DNA of 54,413 nt from positions 1-54,413 of the forward strand of contig JAHHHW010000068.1 in assembly GCA_019359115.1 (NCBI GenBank), written 5' to 3'. Position numbers and translations under genes: made by a program. How positions within the stretch are numbered: the stretch's first letter is position 1; every line of letters begins with the position of its first letter. The notes under the pieces were generated by a model that searched no databases, was not told the origin of the DNA, and was given only the letters and a program-made list of their open reading frames with translations. The DNA is from Pelatocladus maniniholoensis HA4357-MV3. GTDB taxonomy: Bacteria > Cyanobacteriota > Cyanobacteriia > Cyanobacteriales > Nostocaceae. Positions 17,525-26,697 of the stretch are shown in pieces.

Positions 17525-18328
17525 GTGATAAATTTGTCTACTTTGGGAAAAAATTTAGCGCGGCTGAAATATATTTGCTTGGTGTTGATGGCAACTTTAT
17601 TGCTTTCTGGTTGTGTGGATTATGACGTGGGGGTACGTTTTGATAATTCTAATAGTGGTGAGTTGGTGCAGCATATTAAGTTGGGAGAACGCCTTACTAG
17701 CTTTAGTGGTGAACCTGTGTATGAATGGTTGAATAGTATAGAACGTCGCGCTCGTCAAGAAGAAGGTAAAGTACGACGACCTTCTAAGGAAGAAGTAATT
17801 GTAACAATTCCTTTCAGTAATGGTGAAGAATTGCAAACAAAATTCAATCAATTTTTTCACCCTACTGTTGATCAAAAAACTGTCACCAGCGAATCTGACT
17901 CACAGTTGCCAAAAGTAGAATCAAATTTACTTCTAAATCAGAATAATTTTTTGCTATTGGTGCGGAATCACCTGATTTATGATTTAGATTTGCGATCGCT
18001 CGCTTTAATTTCCAGCGATGGTAATGTCTTGGCAAATGCTGGTTCTATTCTTAATTTAGACTTTAGATTAAAGAGTCCTTGGGGAGCAAGAAGTATTCAA
18101 AGAACAGAAAATACTCCTCTACTAGAAAAAAATAGCAATCAACTAGTATGGCATCTTAACCCTGGCGAACTCAATCACATAGAAGCAGTTTTCTGGCTTC
18201 CTAGTCCTTTAGGTATTGGTACATTGTTGATTGTGTTATTTGTTGGGGCAGGATATTATCTACGATATAAATTTATGCCAGATCCTAGAATTCAGTTTGC
18301 CTCCAAAACAGCAGCGACTGAAGTTTAG
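17525..18328 (+). CDS. DUF3153 lipoprotein, 267 aa
   Basis: Signal peptide with a lipobox: YICLVLMATLLLSGC, Cys near residue 30. The mature part starts VDYDVGVRFDNSNSGELVQHI, the hallmark of DUF3153, and ends with a membrane helix near 225-245 (LGIGTLLIVLFVGAGYYL) and a short tail. GTG start at 17525 with GAGGAG about 8 bp upstream, a strong ribosome site. Family function is unknown; it faces the outside of a membrane. It is followed by a clear intrinsic terminator. Confidence 0.85.
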   Translation: MINLSTLGKNLARLKYICLVLMATLLLSGCVDYDVGVRFDNSNSGELVQHIKLGERLTSFSGEPVYEWLNSIERRARQEEGKVRRPSKEEVIVTIPFSNGEELQTKFNQFFHPTVDQKTVTSESDSQLPKVESNLLLNQNNFLLLVRNHLIYDLDLRSLALISSDGNVLANAGSILNLDFRLKSPWGARSIQRTENTPLLEKNSNQLVWHLNPGELNHIEAVFWLPSPLGIGTLLIVLFVGAGYYLRYKFMPDPRIQFASKTAATEV

Positions 18329-18336
18329 CTAAGAGA

Positions 18337-18377
18337 CTAGTACCGCTTCCAAGGTAGCGGTACTAGGGTGTTTTTTT
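18337..18377 (+). terminator. Intrinsic terminator after the DUF3153 gene
   Basis: CTAGTACCGC and GCGGTACTAG form a perfect 10-bp stem with a 10-base loop, followed by GGTG and seven T. It has all parts of a Rho-independent terminator and lies 9 bp after the stop codon. Confidence 0.9.
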
Positions 18378-18444
18378 GGGGACAATGCTATGAGACTGCG
18401 ATTGAAATCGCAGACGGATTTTGAGACGCTCCCCTACTCTAAGA

Positions 18445-18894
18445 TTACTCGTGTAACCAAGGCATGATGTGTGGTTGCCAATTCACTAATTCTTCATCTT
18501 TGAACCACAGAGAAATTTCGCGTTGTGCGGTTTCGGCCGCATCGGAACCATGAATCAGATTGCGGCCAATATTGACACCAAAGTCACCCCGGATTGTCCC
18601 AGGTTCTGCTGTTAAGGGATTTGTCGCACCAATCATTTTTCTTGCCGCAGCTACGATGCCATCACCTTCCCACACCATTGCTACCACTGGACCGGAAGTA
18701 ATAAAATCAACTAACCCTGAAAAAAACGGTCTTTCCTTATGAACATCGTAGTGAGCTTCAGCTAGTTCTCGGCTAACTTTCAAGAATTTTAAGCCAACTA
18801 GGGTAAAGCCTTTAGTTTCAAAACGACGGATAATTTCACCAGCTAGTTTACGCTGTACGCCGTCAGGCTTAATGGCAATAAATGTGCGTTCCAA
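18445..18894 (-). CDS. ndk: Nucleoside diphosphate kinase, 149 aa
   Basis: Transfers the gamma phosphate between nucleoside triphosphates and diphosphates. Seen: [14 protein letters not shown] at the start, [21 protein letters not shown], the Arg-rich [19 protein letters not shown] with the catalytic His in NLIHGSD, and the usual end. I set the start at a TTG (18894) because GAGGAG lies 6 bases upstream of it and the product is then exactly the usual 149 residues; an ATG 11 codons upstream has no ribosome site and lies beyond the family N-terminus. Convergent with the DUF3153 gene. Confidence 0.95.
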   Translation of the reverse strand: MERTFIAIKPDGVQRKLAGEIIRRFETKGFTLVGLKFLKVSRELAEAHYDVHKERPFFSGLVDFITSGPVVAMVWEGDGIVAAARKMIGATNPLTAEPGTIRGDFGVNIGRNLIHGSDAAETAQREISLWFKDEELVNWQPHIMPWLHE

Positions 18895-19187
18895 AGCGAT
18901 CTCCTCAAACTGAAATAAATTTATCAATTGTCATTAGTCATTTGTCAATTGACCAATGAGCAATGACCAATCACAGAATATCTTACGAAAAGTATACATG
19001 CACCAAACCCTTACCAATAACCAATGACTTTTGACAAATGACGACCCCAACCATTAGAGACGCGAAATTACCCTGCGGGAACACTAAAAGCGAACGCGTC
19101 TCTACATTTGTGCCGACTTAACTTATGTGCGTTGAAATACGAATCGATTAAATGTAAATTCGTGGTTGAAACATAAAGGTCGGGAAA

Positions 19188-21206
19188 ATGCGTCTTGATT
19201 CTACTGCTGCATCTGATGAGGTGGTGAAGCCGCCGTCCCATAATGGTAAAAAATCTGAATTGAAAAATCACAAGCACAAAAAATTGCTGCCACCTGCCAG
19301 CATACAAGAAGGAACAAGCGTCTGGAAAATAGAAGATAGCGAGGCGCTGTATCGCATTGAAGGTTGGGGACACCCTTATTTTTCTATCAACGCAGCAGGT
19401 CATATTACTGTTTCTCCGAAAGGCGATCGCGGCGGTTCTCTGGATTTATATGAGTTGGTGAATGCTCTCAAGCAGCGTAACCTGGGATTGCCGATGTTGA
19501 TTCGGTTTTCTGATATTTTAGAAGACCGAATTGAGCGGTTAAACGCCTGTTTTGCGAAAGCGATCGCTCGCTACAACTATCCTGGTGTTTATCGTGGCGT
19601 ATTTCCGGTCAAATGTAACCAGCAGCGTCATTTAGTCGCAGATTTGGTACGTTTTGGTAAACCGCATCAATTTGGCTTAGAAGCCGGTTCTAAGCCAGAA
19701 TTAATGATTGCTCTAGCGATGCTAGACACACCAGGAGCATTGTTAATCTGTAACGGTTACAAAGACCAAGAATATATTGAAACAGCGATGCTAGCCCAAA
19801 GATTAGGGCAAACACCAATAATTGTCTTAGAACAAATTGAAGAAGTCGATTTGGTGATTGAAGCTAGTCGCCAATTAGGTATTCAGCCAATTGTGGGAGT
19901 GAGAGCAAAACTCAGTACCCAAGGGATGGGACGTTGGGGAACCTCCAGTGGCGATCGCGCTAAATTTGGTCTGACAATTCCCGAAATTATTGATGCAGTT
20001 GAAAAGTTACGTGTTGCTGATCTGTTAAATTCTTTACAACTCCTGCATTTTCATGTTGGTTCACAGATCTCTGCTATTAATGTCATCAAAGATGCCATCC
20101 AAGAAGCTAGCTGTATATACGTAGAATTAGCAGCTTTGGGGGCAAACATGAAGTATCTCGATGTTGGTGGTGGCTTGGGTGTGGATTATGACGGCTCCCA
20201 AACCAACTTCTACGCTTCCAAAAATTACAACATGCAGAACTATGCAAATGATATTGTGGCAGAGTTAAAAGATACATGTTCTGAGCGGAATATAGCCGTA
20301 CCAACACTGATTAGCGAAAGTGGCAGAGCGATCGCCTCTCATCAGTCGGTATTAATTTTTGACGTTCTTAGTACCAGCGAAATTCTCACAGAATTACCTG
20401 AACCGCCCAAAGATGGAGAATCCCATATCATTAGTTACCTTTGGGAAACTTACCAATCAATCAACCAAGAAAATTATCAGGAGTTTTACCACGACGCGAC
20501 CCAATTCAAAGAAGAAGCTATCAGCCGCTTCAATTTAGGAATATTGAGCCTGACTGAACGCGCCAAAGCTGAACGTCTATACTGGGCTTGCTGTCAAAAA
20601 ATACTGAGTATTACGAGAAAAGAAGAGTACGTACCTGATGAATTGGAAGACCTAGAAAAAATCATGGCTTCCATCTATTACGTAAATCTTTCTGTGTTTC
20701 AATCAGCACCTGATTGTTGGGCTATAGATCAGTTATTTCCAATTATGCCGATCCACCGTTTAGATCAAGAACCAACACGACGAGGTATTCTAGCAGACCT
20801 AACGTGTGATAGTGACGGCAAAATCGACAGTTTTATTGATTTGCGAGATGTGAAGTCAGTTTTAGAACTTCATCCCTTTAAAGCCGGAGAACCTTACTAT
20901 TTGGGAATGTTCCTCAATGGAGCCTACCAGGAAATTATGGGGAACTTACACAATTTGTTTGGTGATACCAACGCCGTTCACATTCAGTTGACACCCAAAG
21001 GCTTCCAAATTCAACACGTGGTCAAAGGTGATACCATGACCGAAGTCGTAAGTTACGTCCAATACGATTCCGAAGATATGGTAGAAAATATCCGCCAGCG
21101 TTGCGAATTAGCTTTAGAAGAAAATCGCATCACACTAGCGGAATCTCAGCGATTGCTGCAAACCTATGAGCAGAGTTTGAGAAGGTATACGTATTTGTCT
21201 TCGTAG
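19188..21206 (+). CDS. speA: Biosynthetic arginine decarboxylase, 672 aa
   Basis: PLP-dependent, makes agmatine from arginine for polyamine synthesis. Seen: YFSINAAGHITVSP, the PLP Lys in GVFPVKCNQQRHLV near 141, the HFHVGSQI loop near 290, DVGGGLGVDYDG near 325, SESGRAIASHQ near 370, and the C-terminal block GAYQEIMGNLHNLFGD. Length is normal for SpeA (630-670). The first 40 residues are a variable polar extension. Downstream is a 130-bp gap of CCCCRAT-type heptamers. Just upstream (19051-19107) is a dispersed repeat with GAGACGCG arms that shares 23 bases with 37718-37740. Confidence 0.96.
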   Translation: MRLDSTAASDEVVKPPSHNGKKSELKNHKHKKLLPPASIQEGTSVWKIEDSEALYRIEGWGHPYFSINAAGHITVSPKGDRGGSLDLYELVNALKQRNLGLPMLIRFSDILEDRIERLNACFAKAIARYNYPGVYRGVFPVKCNQQRHLVADLVRFGKPHQFGLEAGSKPELMIALAMLDTPGALLICNGYKDQEYIETAMLAQRLGQTPIIVLEQIEEVDLVIEASRQLGIQPIVGVRAKLSTQGMGRWGTSSGDRAKFGLTIPEIIDAVEKLRVADLLNSLQLLHFHVGSQISAINVIKDAIQEASCIYVELAALGANMKYLDVGGGLGVDYDGSQTNFYASKNYNMQNYANDIVAELKDTCSERNIAVPTLISESGRAIASHQSVLIFDVLSTSEILTELPEPPKDGESHIISYLWETYQSINQENYQEFYHDATQFKEEAISRFNLGILSLTERAKAERLYWACCQKILSITRKEEYVPDELEDLEKIMASIYYVNLSVFQSAPDCWAIDQLFPIMPIHRLDQEPTRRGILADLTCDSDGKIDSFIDLRDVKSVLELHPFKAGEPYYLGMFLNGAYQEIMGNLHNLFGDTNAVHIQLTPKGFQIQHVVKGDTMTEVVSYVQYDSEDMVENIRQRCELALEENRITLAESQRLLQTYEQSLRRYTYLSS

Positions 21207-21336
21207 ATACTAAGCAAGGGACAAGGGAAGAGAGTGGGGAGTGTGGAGAGCGTGGGAAGACAACAGAGAAATATTTCCCCCCGATCCCCTGTTCCCCTAT
21301 CCCTATCCCCTATCCCCAATCCCTGATCCCCGATCC

Positions 21337-22503
21337 CTAACTCGCATTCGTTCCCAAAAGTTCTGCGATCGCTTGATGCTCAACAGGGGTGTGAGAAGGT
21401 GGTAGTTGACGAGCATCGGTAATCAGCCAGTCTAAAGAAGCTGCTTGGACGTCGATAGTTGCGCCAGTCTTATCCACACAATAGCGTCCAAAGACTAGCT
21501 TATCCACTAGTCGCACTCCTGCCCCCAGGCGCGACCATTCAAAGATGACGCTGTTTTCCACCGTTGCACCACTGCATATCCAGCAATTGGGACCGATCAT
21601 TGTTGGACCAACAATTTTCGCCCCATCTTCTATCTTTGTCATACCACCGATGTACACTGGACCTGTGATATCAACTTTGTCCCAATTCACAGCTGTATTT
21701 AAGCCAGTGTAAATGCCAGGGGCAACTTGATGACCAGGAATTTGGACGTTTTTAATTTCGCCTAGTAGCACACCACGAATCGCCCGCCAATAATCTGGGA
21801 CTTTACCAATATCTACCCATTCAAAATCCATAGGAATAGCGTAGAAAGGCGCACCCATTTCTACTAATTTGGGAAATAATTGACCACCGATGTCATACTC
21901 AACACCAGAAGGTATGTAATTTAGTACTTCTGGTTCAAAAATATAGATACCCGTGTTGATATTGGTACTGAGGGCTTCTTCTACCTTCGGTTTTTCTTGG
22001 AAGGCTTTAACGCGATTTTCTTCATCGGTAACAACCACACCGTAGCTGGGAACTTCTTCCCGTGGTACGGATTTCATAATAATGGTAGCGATTGACCCTT
22101 TTGCTTTGTGCCACTTGACCGCTTCTGTCAAATCCAAGTCAATCAAGGCATCTCCGCACAACACTACAAAAGTATCATCAAAAAATGGGTAGAAATCCTG
22201 GATTTTTTTCATGCCGCCAGCAGAGCCAATGGCTTCACCCACTAGTGTACCTTCAACAATTCGCCCTTCAAAAGAATAAGCAATCTGTACGCCAAAGCGC
22301 TGACCATCACGAAAATAACTTTCTATTTCTTCAGCCAAATGGCTCACATTGACCATAATTTGGTCAAATCCATGTTGGCGTAACAGTTCTAGTAAAAATT
22401 CCATCACTGGCTTTTGCAGGATGGGCATCATCGGTTTGGGCATAGTGTACGTAATCGGCTGTACCCGAGTTCCCTTGCCCGCCGCCAGAATCATCGCCTT
22501 CAT
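21337..22503 (-). CDS. NDP-sugar pyrophosphorylase (mannose-1-phosphate guanylyltransferase type), 388 aa
   Basis: Nucleotidyltransferase domain: MKAMILAAGKGTRVQPIT at the start, KPMMPILQKPVMEF, LCGDALIDLDL (metal Asp), EKPKVEEA near 170 and WVDIGKVPDYWRA near 235. A left-handed beta-helix domain with hexapeptide pattern follows (VYIGGMTKIEDGAKIVGPTM) and then a C-terminal extension. It makes an activated sugar for glycan synthesis; GDP-mannose is the commonest assignment for this subgroup but the sequence does not prove the sugar. Start at ATG 22503; the frame can be read back 8 codons to a TTG. Close relatives lack the phosphomannomutase domain, as here. Confidence 0.88.
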   Translation of the reverse strand: MKAMILAAGKGTRVQPITYTMPKPMMPILQKPVMEFLLELLRQHGFDQIMVNVSHLAEEIESYFRDGQRFGVQIAYSFEGRIVEGTLVGEAIGSAGGMKKIQDFYPFFDDTFVVLCGDALIDLDLTEAVKWHKAKGSIATIIMKSVPREEVPSYGVVVTDEENRVKAFQEKPKVEEALSTNINTGIYIFEPEVLNYIPSGVEYDIGGQLFPKLVEMGAPFYAIPMDFEWVDIGKVPDYWRAIRGVLLGEIKNVQIPGHQVAPGIYTGLNTAVNWDKVDITGPVYIGGMTKIEDGAKIVGPTMIGPNCWICSGATVENSVIFEWSRLGAGVRLVDKLVFGRYCVDKTGATIDVQAASLDWLITDARQLPPSHTPVEHQAIAELLGTNAS

Positions 22504-22831
22504 AATATACTTATTCCTCAACCACAAGCCAGTTTACTTTCAGTGAGTGATACTTAATCATCAGTTTGTTTTTGCTCTCAGTCATCCTTAAAACCACGGA
22601 ATACGGGAATTGTCGGACATGGTATAACCATATGCATAGCAAGATGACATGTGTTCGCGTAGGACATCCAAAATGCCCACCCCGTTCTTGTGGAACGGGG
22701 GAGGCGTTTCTTGAGTAAGAACTTTCTCCATAGTCAACAAGCGATCGCTTATCCTTTCAATTTACCCAGATTTTGGTGTGATCTGAAGCATTTAATCTAG
22801 AAATAATTGATATTTCTAGATTAAATATTGC
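22504..22831. other. Gap with a GC-rich hairpin and a terminator-like stem
   Basis: A GC-rich hairpin at about 22681-22701 (CCCCGTTC-TTGTG-GAACGGGG) follows GGACATCCAAAATGCCCAC. This layout resembles the subterminal palindrome at the right end of IS605-type elements, but no transposase is present, so at most a remnant. A HIP1 site lies at 22741. The 16-bp stem at 22790-22826 is listed separately. Confidence 0.4.
22790..22826 (-). terminator. 16-bp perfect stem after scpA
   Basis: ATTTAATCTAGAAATA and TATTTCTAGATTAAAT pair perfectly around ATTGA. It lies 6 bp beyond the scpA stop codon. AT-rich, with no T-run, so a terminator or 3-prime stabiliser is likely but not certain. Confidence 0.65.
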
Positions 22832-23662
22832 TTATTGCATCAACTGTTCCAATTGTCTGATATTATTTTCTTTTTCTGTAATTAATCTAATTTTAATATC
22901 TTGGTAAAACTCCTCTTGGCATAACTCCACTTTAGATTGAGCCGAAAGCAAAAGTAACGCCCAAAAAACACTGACTTTATGGCTGTTTGGTGAATCATGA
23001 CCAGTTTCATGCTGTGATTGTTTTGTTTGTGTCCACAGCTGCACTAATTGTTCCAAATTCAACCAATTTTGCTCTAGACAAAGCTCTGTTGACCAACAGT
23101 ACAAAAGCTGTTCTAACTCTCCAGCAACTTCAGTCAGATTTTCCTGGTGAGCTAATTCTAATGCGGCTCGCATTGTCTGCAAGCTAGGCTGACGTCGAGG
23201 ACGCGGTGGCTTATTTACTTTTTCCACCAGTTTGAGTTGTTCTGCCATCACCTGCAATTGCTCTATTAGCTCTTGCAGAGTGACGCGACGCTTTGGTGGA
23301 GGCATTGCTGCTGGACGACGACGTATATGTCGCTCAAATTGCAGGCGATGAGCCTGGTACAATGCACCATTTTCGATTTCCTCCAGCAGCATGTCATCTG
23401 CTAAAGTTTCTTGTTCATCGGCAGCAGATTGTAATTGCATCAAAGTATTGGCTTTGAATAACACCAGCATTGATGCAGATAAAAAAGCCTGCCCAGATTG
23501 AGACAAATCAGCTTCATAGCCTTTTTTTGTTGTCTGGGGTGCCATTAATTCTATATAGCGGTCAATAACCTCAATCACCTGCACATCCCAAGGATCTATT
23601 TCTCCTTCTTCGGCCTGATGTATGAGATTTTCAATTGTTGTCAGTAGCTCAGAAGCATTCAT
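22832..23662 (-). CDS. scpA: Segregation and condensation protein A, 276 aa
   Basis: Kleisin subunit of the SMC-ScpAB condensin that compacts and segregates chromosomes. The N-terminal pattern LLTTIENLIHQAEEGEIDPWDVQVIEVIDRYIELM is the SMC-neck binding helix with the family motif (I/V)DPxDVQV. Then FLSASMLVLFKANTLM, the middle segment with basic RRRPAAMPPPKRRVTLQEL, and a C-terminal winged-helix region with KVSVFWALLLLSAQSKVELCQEEFYQDIKI. Length normal. scpB and smc are not in the window. The 110 bp upstream are TAGTTAG/TAGATAG repeats, so the promoter must sit within or beyond them. Confidence 0.9.
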   Translation of the reverse strand: MNASELLTTIENLIHQAEEGEIDPWDVQVIEVIDRYIELMAPQTTKKGYEADLSQSGQAFLSASMLVLFKANTLMQLQSAADEQETLADDMLLEEIENGALYQAHRLQFERHIRRRPAAMPPPKRRVTLQELIEQLQVMAEQLKLVEKVNKPPRPRRQPSLQTMRAALELAHQENLTEVAGELEQLLYCWSTELCLEQNWLNLEQLVQLWTQTKQSQHETGHDSPNSHKVSVFWALLLLSAQSKVELCQEEFYQDIKIRLITEKENNIRQLEQLMQ

Positions 23663-23775
23663 TCACAACTTGTTTAGATAGTAGTTAGTAGATAGTAGTT
23701 AGTACATAGTAGATAGTACATAGTAGATAGTATTTTATCTTTGGTCACTAAACACTAACCACTAATCACTAACCA

Positions 23776-24141
23776 CTAGTTACTAATCATTTCTGCTTGT
23801 GCTTGTTGATTAGAGGCATCATTTGCTGGTGGTAGTGCCAGTTTTAAAGATTGAACTTCTGTTTGGTACTCTTCTATTTTGCTTTCTAATTCCTGGATGT
23901 GGACATTAGTTTGACGCAGTTTTTGATTAGATAGCATAAGTCGCTGCCAATGTGTCCAAATGCTAAATACCCAAGCAAAAACTGCACCCAGTCCGATCGC
24001 CAATAGTAGCTCTACTGCGATTGGTGCTTGTAATTGCACTCCAGGCACAATATGAATTGTGGTTGGTTCAGTGTTTTGTATTGTAAATAAAGCAAAAGCT
24101 AAACAAGAGATAAAAATAATCACAAAATTTACTTGTCTCAT
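23776..24141 (-). CDS. LapA-domain membrane protein, 121 aa
   Basis: Two membrane helices (VNFVIIFISCLAFALFTIQN and VELLLAIGLGAVFAWVFSIW) separated by a short loop with PTTIHIVPG, then a coiled coil (LSNQKLRQTNVHIQELESKIEEYQTEV) and a polar tail. This is the LapA/DUF1049 layout; E. coli LapA helps control LPS assembly with LapB. The cyanobacterial role is not established. It lies upstream of scpA in the same direction with repeats between. Confidence 0.8.
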   Translation of the reverse strand: MRQVNFVIIFISCLAFALFTIQNTEPTTIHIVPGVQLQAPIAVELLLAIGLGAVFAWVFSIWTHWQRLMLSNQKLRQTNVHIQELESKIEEYQTEVQSLKLALPPANDASNQQAQAEMISN

Positions 24142-24331
24142 TGGAAACCTATATATTTACGTCAAAATTTTTGTCTAGTGCTTCCCTGAAACTCGCAATC
24201 AATACTATTGTGAATTGGAATTCCTGATTGTGCAACTACTAGCTTGCAGATATTTTTAGCAGGGGAAAGAGATTTTCATGACCTAATTTGTAGGTAAATT
24301 GAGTACTTAGTTAAATAGTTAGTTCATCTAC

Positions 24332-25405
24332 TTAAAAAGTTGTATTTGATACAGTCTGTTTAGCTTTAGTGTAATTCATCGTATCAAAAGTACCTTTTAT
24401 AGTCCCAGCAATCGGCACTGCCAACAGTGATCCTAAAAACCCACCAATCTCAAATCCCATTAAAATCGCTACAAAAATCCAGATGGGATTGATCCCGATA
24501 AAATCTCCAAGTAATTTTGGCCCTAACAAATTATCTTTTACTTGCTGCATGAAAATGGCTGCGATCGCCACTTGTACTGCTAGCCACCAATTTTGTAGCA
24601 ATAGCAAAACTGTGACACTACCAATACCTAAAGTTGCTCCCACAAAGGGAATAAGTTCGGCTATCCCAATGAAGATGGCAAATACAAGCGCAAAGGGGAC
24701 TTTGAGAATCAAAAAAATGGGAGTTAGACTCACCACCATAAACAAACCCAACAAAAATTGAATCAGAAAAAAGTTTTGAAAATTTATTCGGAGGGATGTG
24801 GTGAAAGGCACACGGATATGAGAAGGTAAAAGATTGACTAAACCATACCAAAGGCGATCGCCATACAAAAGCATGTAAAAAGCTAACACAATTACCAACA
24901 CAGCATTCAGCAATCCTGATAGCAGCGTTCCCGCAAATCCTACAGCACCAGAAGGTATTTGCTGCACTAATATTTGAATGTTGGCATTAATTTGTTGATT
25001 AATAACACTGAAATTTAGAGGCAAACGTCGTCTCTTTGCCAAGATTTGCAATCGATCTAAATTGTCTTGACTACTATTTAACCAATCAGGGATTTTATTT
25101 AATAATTGGTTGGTTTGGTCAATAACCATCGGTACGAGCGTTACACCCAAAATTACAAACACAGTTAAAGTCAGTAGTAATACAATAATTACTGCTTGGG
25201 CGCGAGAAATACGAGCGCGCTCAAAAAACTTCACTGGATAATTCAGTAAAAAAGCAAGTATTGTGGCAATACTGAAAATTGTAATAGGATGCTGAAAATA
25301 GCTAAACAGTACAGACAATAGCCAAACATTCAGCGCGATGATTGGACCGCCCAGACCATAGATTAATAGATTTTGAACAGAAGACCAACGTCGCATTTGA
25401 TGCAA
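24332..25405 (-). CDS. AI-2E family transporter, 357 aa
   Basis: About eight membrane helices in the usual order: two pairs at the N-terminus (LIYGLGGPIIALNVWLLSVL, ITIFSIATILAFLLNYPVKF), a soluble middle (PDWLNSSQDNLDRLQILAKR), then helices ending with FIGIAELIPFVGATLG, KDNLLGPKLLGDFIGINPIWIFVAIL and GGFLGSLLAVPIAGTIKGTFD, which are the family signatures. Family members include the quorum-signal exporter TqsA and Na+(Li+)/H+ antiporters, so the substrate is open. Either the first ATG or the one three codons on may be used. Confidence 0.88.
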   Translation of the reverse strand: MHQMRRWSSVQNLLIYGLGGPIIALNVWLLSVLFSYFQHPITIFSIATILAFLLNYPVKFFERARISRAQAVIIVLLLTLTVFVILGVTLVPMVIDQTNQLLNKIPDWLNSSQDNLDRLQILAKRRRLPLNFSVINQQINANIQILVQQIPSGAVGFAGTLLSGLLNAVLVIVLAFYMLLYGDRLWYGLVNLLPSHIRVPFTTSLRINFQNFFLIQFLLGLFMVVSLTPIFLILKVPFALVFAIFIGIAELIPFVGATLGIGSVTVLLLLQNWWLAVQVAIAAIFMQQVKDNLLGPKLLGDFIGINPIWIFVAILMGFEIGGFLGSLLAVPIAGTIKGTFDTMNYTKAKQTVSNTTF

Positions 25406-25515
25406 TGTTCTTTACAAAACTCCTCGCCTGGATTGGTAAAACTTACTGAGCAAACTTACTTCACGCTGATGATCATCATAATTATTTTTTACAAAACTAC
25501 CAGGATACAAACCCT

Positions 25516-26160
25516 ATGGACAAAACTGTAGCTGATCTTCGCAAAGACTACACCTTACAGGGGTTAAATGAAACTGATGTTGCTCCTAATCCTTTTATAC
25601 AGTTTCAAAAATGGTTTGACGAGGCACTAACAGCACAGTTGCTAGAACCAAATGCCATGACACTTGCCACTACCACTCCCGATGGTAAACCATCAGCAAG
25701 AATAGTGTTACTCAAAGATTTCGACGAAAGGGGTTTCGTTTTTTTCACTAACTATAACAGTCATAAAGGACAAGAATTAGCTGAAAATCCCCAAGCAGCC
25801 CTCGTTTTTTGGTGGGCAGAATTAGAAAGGCAAGTCCGGATCTGTGGACATGTAGAAAAAGTATCGGAAAATGATTCCGATAGGTACTTTCAAAGTCGTC
25901 CTTTTAAAAGTCGCCTTGGTGCATGGGCATCCAATCAAAGCAATATCATAGAAAGTCGAACACTTTTAGAGCAACGGTTTCAAGAACTACAAGCAAAGTA
26001 TGAAAACCAGGATGTACCCCGACCACCTCATTGGGGAGGTTTACGGGTGATCCCCACACAAATAGAGTTTTGGCAAGGACGTTCTAGTCGCCTGCACGAT
26101 CGCATACTATATACTCGTTTAGATGATGGCGATTGGAAAATACAGCGTCTCTCACCCTAG
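25516..26160 (+). CDS. pdxH: Pyridoxamine 5-phosphate oxidase, 214 aa
   Basis: FMN enzyme that makes pyridoxal 5-phosphate from pyridoxine or pyridoxamine phosphate. Landmarks: [52 protein letters not shown], the [15 protein letters not shown] block near 135, [13 protein letters not shown] near 175 and [16 protein letters not shown] at the C-terminus with the substrate-contact RLHDR. Full length. It ends 4 bp before the end of the convergent small gene. Confidence 0.96.
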   Translation: MDKTVADLRKDYTLQGLNETDVAPNPFIQFQKWFDEALTAQLLEPNAMTLATTTPDGKPSARIVLLKDFDERGFVFFTNYNSHKGQELAENPQAALVFWWAELERQVRICGHVEKVSENDSDRYFQSRPFKSRLGAWASNQSNIIESRTLLEQRFQELQAKYENQDVPRPPHWGGLRVIPTQIEFWQGRSSRLHDRILYTRLDDGDWKIQRLSP

Positions 26161-26164
26161 AATC

Positions 26165-26524
26165 TTAAAACAGAGAACGACTTACGCCCATATCATTATC
26201 TTCATCAGGATCATCGAAGGGGGGTATTTGTCCTGTAATTCTTGGAGATATTTCCCGAGATTCGCCAATATTTGGAGGAGGAAAAGAATATTTAGTTTTT
26301 GATGATTCTAAATCTTTTTCTAAGTGAGTTTTTTGCTCTAAAGTTTTGCGGATATCCTGCAAGTCTCGCTGAAATTGGTACCCAAGTTGAACTACCTCTT
26401 CAGGAGTAAGTTTGTAATCGCTCAAGTTCTTAGCAGCATCGTCTAAAACATTGATCGCCCAGATAATATCTTGTTTTGCTTGTGCTAAACGATGCTTGGC
26501 TTTTTCAAAATCGGTTTGACTCAT
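26165..26524 (-). CDS. Unknown small protein, 119 aa
   Basis: No family recognised. Residues 1-75 are helical and charged (FEKAKHRLAQAKQDIIWAINVLDDAAKN, then YKLTPEEVVQLGYQFQRDLQDIRKTL) and could be coiled coil. The last 45 residues are polar and Pro/Asp-rich. No signal peptide or membrane helix. It is convergent with pdxH with almost no gap. Coding-like composition and a clean frame support it as a gene. Confidence 0.65.
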   Translation of the reverse strand: MSQTDFEKAKHRLAQAKQDIIWAINVLDDAAKNLSDYKLTPEEVVQLGYQFQRDLQDIRKTLEQKTHLEKDLESSKTKYSFPPPNIGESREISPRITGQIPPFDDPDEDNDMGVSRSLF

Positions 26525-26572
26525 TTTAAATTTGTTGGTGGTTAGTAGTTACGCAAAATTAAATTCATTCGT

Positions 26573-26697
26573 GGAGATAGGGAACAGGGAACAGGGATCG
26601 AGGAACAGGGAACAGGGAACAGGGAACAGGAAGACTATGTGTGTAATTAATTCTGCTTGAGTAGTTAGTAGTTAGTAGTTAGTAGTTAGTAGTTAAT
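26573..26697. repeat. Short tandem repeats GGGAACA and TAGTTAG
   Basis: About 26575-26632 is made of GGGAACA copies with small variants, and 26660-26697 of TAGTTAG/TAGTAGT copies. These are two classes of 7-bp tandem repeat typical of heterocystous cyanobacteria. Similar runs occur at 23675-23780, 28318-28365 and 34550-34620 in this window. Confidence 0.85.
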